A stretch of 64,000 nt of DNA from Rhizophagus irregularis. Its lineage: Eukaryota > Glomeromycota > Glomeromycetes > Glomerales > Glomeraceae. The DNA lies in contig NC_089442.1 in NCBI RefSeq assembly GCF_026210795.1, positions 3,252,501 to 3,316,500 of the forward strand, read 5' to 3'. The notes beneath the pieces are model-generated. The model was not told the origin of the DNA. It was given only the letters and a program-made list of their open reading frames with translations, and did not search any database. Positions within the stretch are counted from its first letter, which is position 1. Every line of letters starts with the position of its first letter. A program made the position numbers and the translations under genes. Below are positions 62,718-64,000 of the stretch, piece by piece.

Positions 62718-64000
62718 ATGAAGATATCTACGATATCAGAATTAATTTTGAAATTTTCGCAGAAAAGAAATTTAAATAACTTTTCTCAATATTTTTCAAT
62801 AAATAATATACGTTCTTCTGATAAACTTTTATCATTATTTAGAAGTAAACGTATTTTTACTCGTTTTGTTTCAAGCACAACCCATTCTTATAATCAAAAT
62901 AAACAAAAACACAAATTGAAACCTCAACATGTTTTAATTTCTAATTATAGTTCTTTTATTAACGAATATATAGAAAAGCCACCATATAATAATTTTAAAG
63001 ATTTATTAAAGATATCTCCATATTTTTTGCTTAATGGAGAACAAATAAGGCTTCTTCAAGAGCCAAAGGAGTTATATGAAGAACTAAAGGTAATCAATTA
63101 TGCACAATTTTTTAATTTACAAATGTTTTCTAATTTAATTGTTTTCTTTATAGTCCCAAATACTTGTTGCTAAAGAGCGAATTTTTATAGCTGCATTGTA
63201 CATTGGCTATAGTGAAAAGGATTTGGTAAAATAATGTAATTTGGTTGTTGTTGTTATATTTTTAACCATAGTAAATTTTTCGCTTTTTTAGATTATTTGA
63301 CAATTATTTGTTTATTAATAGGTTAATACACTGAGAATAGCAATAAAGAAAACCAAGCAATTGAAAGTTCATATATTGCTTGATTGTTTGCGGTCTACAC
63401 GTACTGGTCAAACACCTTCAGATAAAAGTCCTGCATACCTTCTCTTACCACTTGTAAAAGAGTTTCCAGATCAAGTAACAGTATCTTTGTATCATACCCC
63501 AGATTTGACGGGGATTTTGAAAAAATTTATTCCTCCTAGATTCAATGAGGGGATCGGATTGATGCATATTAAATCTTTTATTTTTGACAACAATCTATTA
63601 TTAAGTGGGTAAGTGTAAATACTTTATTTTATTTTTTTTCTTAACACACGTTAATCAAAGTTTTGTTAAATGCTTTTAGCGCCAATTTGAATCATGATTA
63701 TTTTACCAACAGACAAGATAGATATATGTTATTTGAAAACACACCATCTTTGACAAATTATTTTGCAGATCTTGTAGAAACGGTAGCGTCTTTTTCATAT
63801 AGATTGAGCCCAACTAAACTTGTAGATGAGGATTCTTTTAAGTTGGTTTTAAAGAATTATCCAGATCCTGTAACACAAAGTACTTTATTTAGGGAAAATT
63901 CTTCTCTCATCATGAATAATTTTATTAAGAGATGGATAATACATAGCATTGAACAAGATCATAATTTATCTTTACAGAAGTATGATACGATTGTCTTTCC
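62718..64000 (+). CDS. PGS1: CDP-diacylglycerol-glycerol-3-phosphate 3-phosphatidyltransferase (PGP synthase), 5' part
   Basis: Makes phosphatidylglycerophosphate from CDP-diacylglycerol and glycerol-3-phosphate, the committed step to cardiolipin in mitochondria. The phospholipase D-superfamily enzyme is cut off by the window end. Exons join in phase: 62718-63089, 63154-63225, 63322-63608, 63680 onward. The N-terminus is rich in Ser, Arg, Lys and Asn with almost no acids (MKISTISELILKFSQKRNLN), fitting a mitochondrial presequence. The substrate region reads SPYFLLNGEQIRLLQEPKEL, ERIFIAALYIG and VHILLDCLRSTRTG. The first HKD motif is HIKSFIFDNNLLLSGANLNH, split by the intron at 63609. DYFTNRQDRYMLFEN follows. 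The second HKD motif lies beyond the window. Confidence 0.93.

Noticed and set aside
1-64000. CRISPR array, rRNA, bacterial operon or viral gene set
   Set aside because: No regularly spaced repeats with unique spacers, no rRNA-like sequence; genes are intron-rich and eukaryotic.

Overview
This window looks like nuclear DNA of an arbuscular mycorrhizal fungus close to Rhizophagus (Glomeromycotina). That is inferred from strongly AT-rich, homopolymer-laden spacers, short GT-AG introns of roughly 60-90 bases, a MATA-type HMG-box gene, and large lineage-typical kinase families carrying TPR or Sel1 repeats. No rRNA, tRNA or CRISPR array was recognised.

Layout: 1-10 kb holds one MATA-HMG gene (598-1467, +), then gene-poor AT-rich DNA with tandem repeats, a hairpin and transposon debris. 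10-44 kb is an accessory kinase block. Three paralogues on the minus strand (A 11834-17310, B 20944-26380, C 36994-43106) each encode a protein kinase domain, a charged linker, a conserved helical region, a RING/U-box-like zinc motif, about eight TPRs and a conserved C-terminal module. Each is one nine-exon gene; the kinase exons and the long 3.4-kb exon join in phase. A and B form a head-to-tail duplication with units of about 8.5-9 kb. A has a one-base frameshift in exon 1, and C is split by a 695-bp hAT-like element with 8-bp target-site duplications, so only B reads intact throughout. Decayed relatives lie at 28.9-29.1 kb and 43.7-44.45 kb, and a relic of another kinase family at 30.15-30.84 kb. 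A plus-strand pseudokinase-Sel1 gene (33405-36108) sits inside the block.

45-64 kb is a conserved housekeeping block: mitochondrial tRNA 2-thiouridylase MTU1/SLM3 (45287-47430, +, 14 exons, one GC-AG intron), a small minus-strand ORF, a DnaJ-X gene (49257-50532, +), glutamate 5-kinase PRO1 (51395-52939, -), an unrecognised basic protein gene (about 53124-54157, +), the proteasome adaptor ECM29 (54468-62445, -, about 30 exons) and the 5' part of the mitochondrial phosphatidylglycerophosphate synthase PGS1 (62718 to the window end, +). PRO1/unknown and ECM29/PGS1 are divergent pairs with short shared upstream spacers.

The most distinctive content is the kinase-RING-TPR family and how it has evolved locally. 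The duplicated copies provide empty sites, so several transposon insertions can be delimited to the base. Exon boundaries were derived by eye from splice consensus, phase continuity and comparison between paralogues; there is no transcript evidence.
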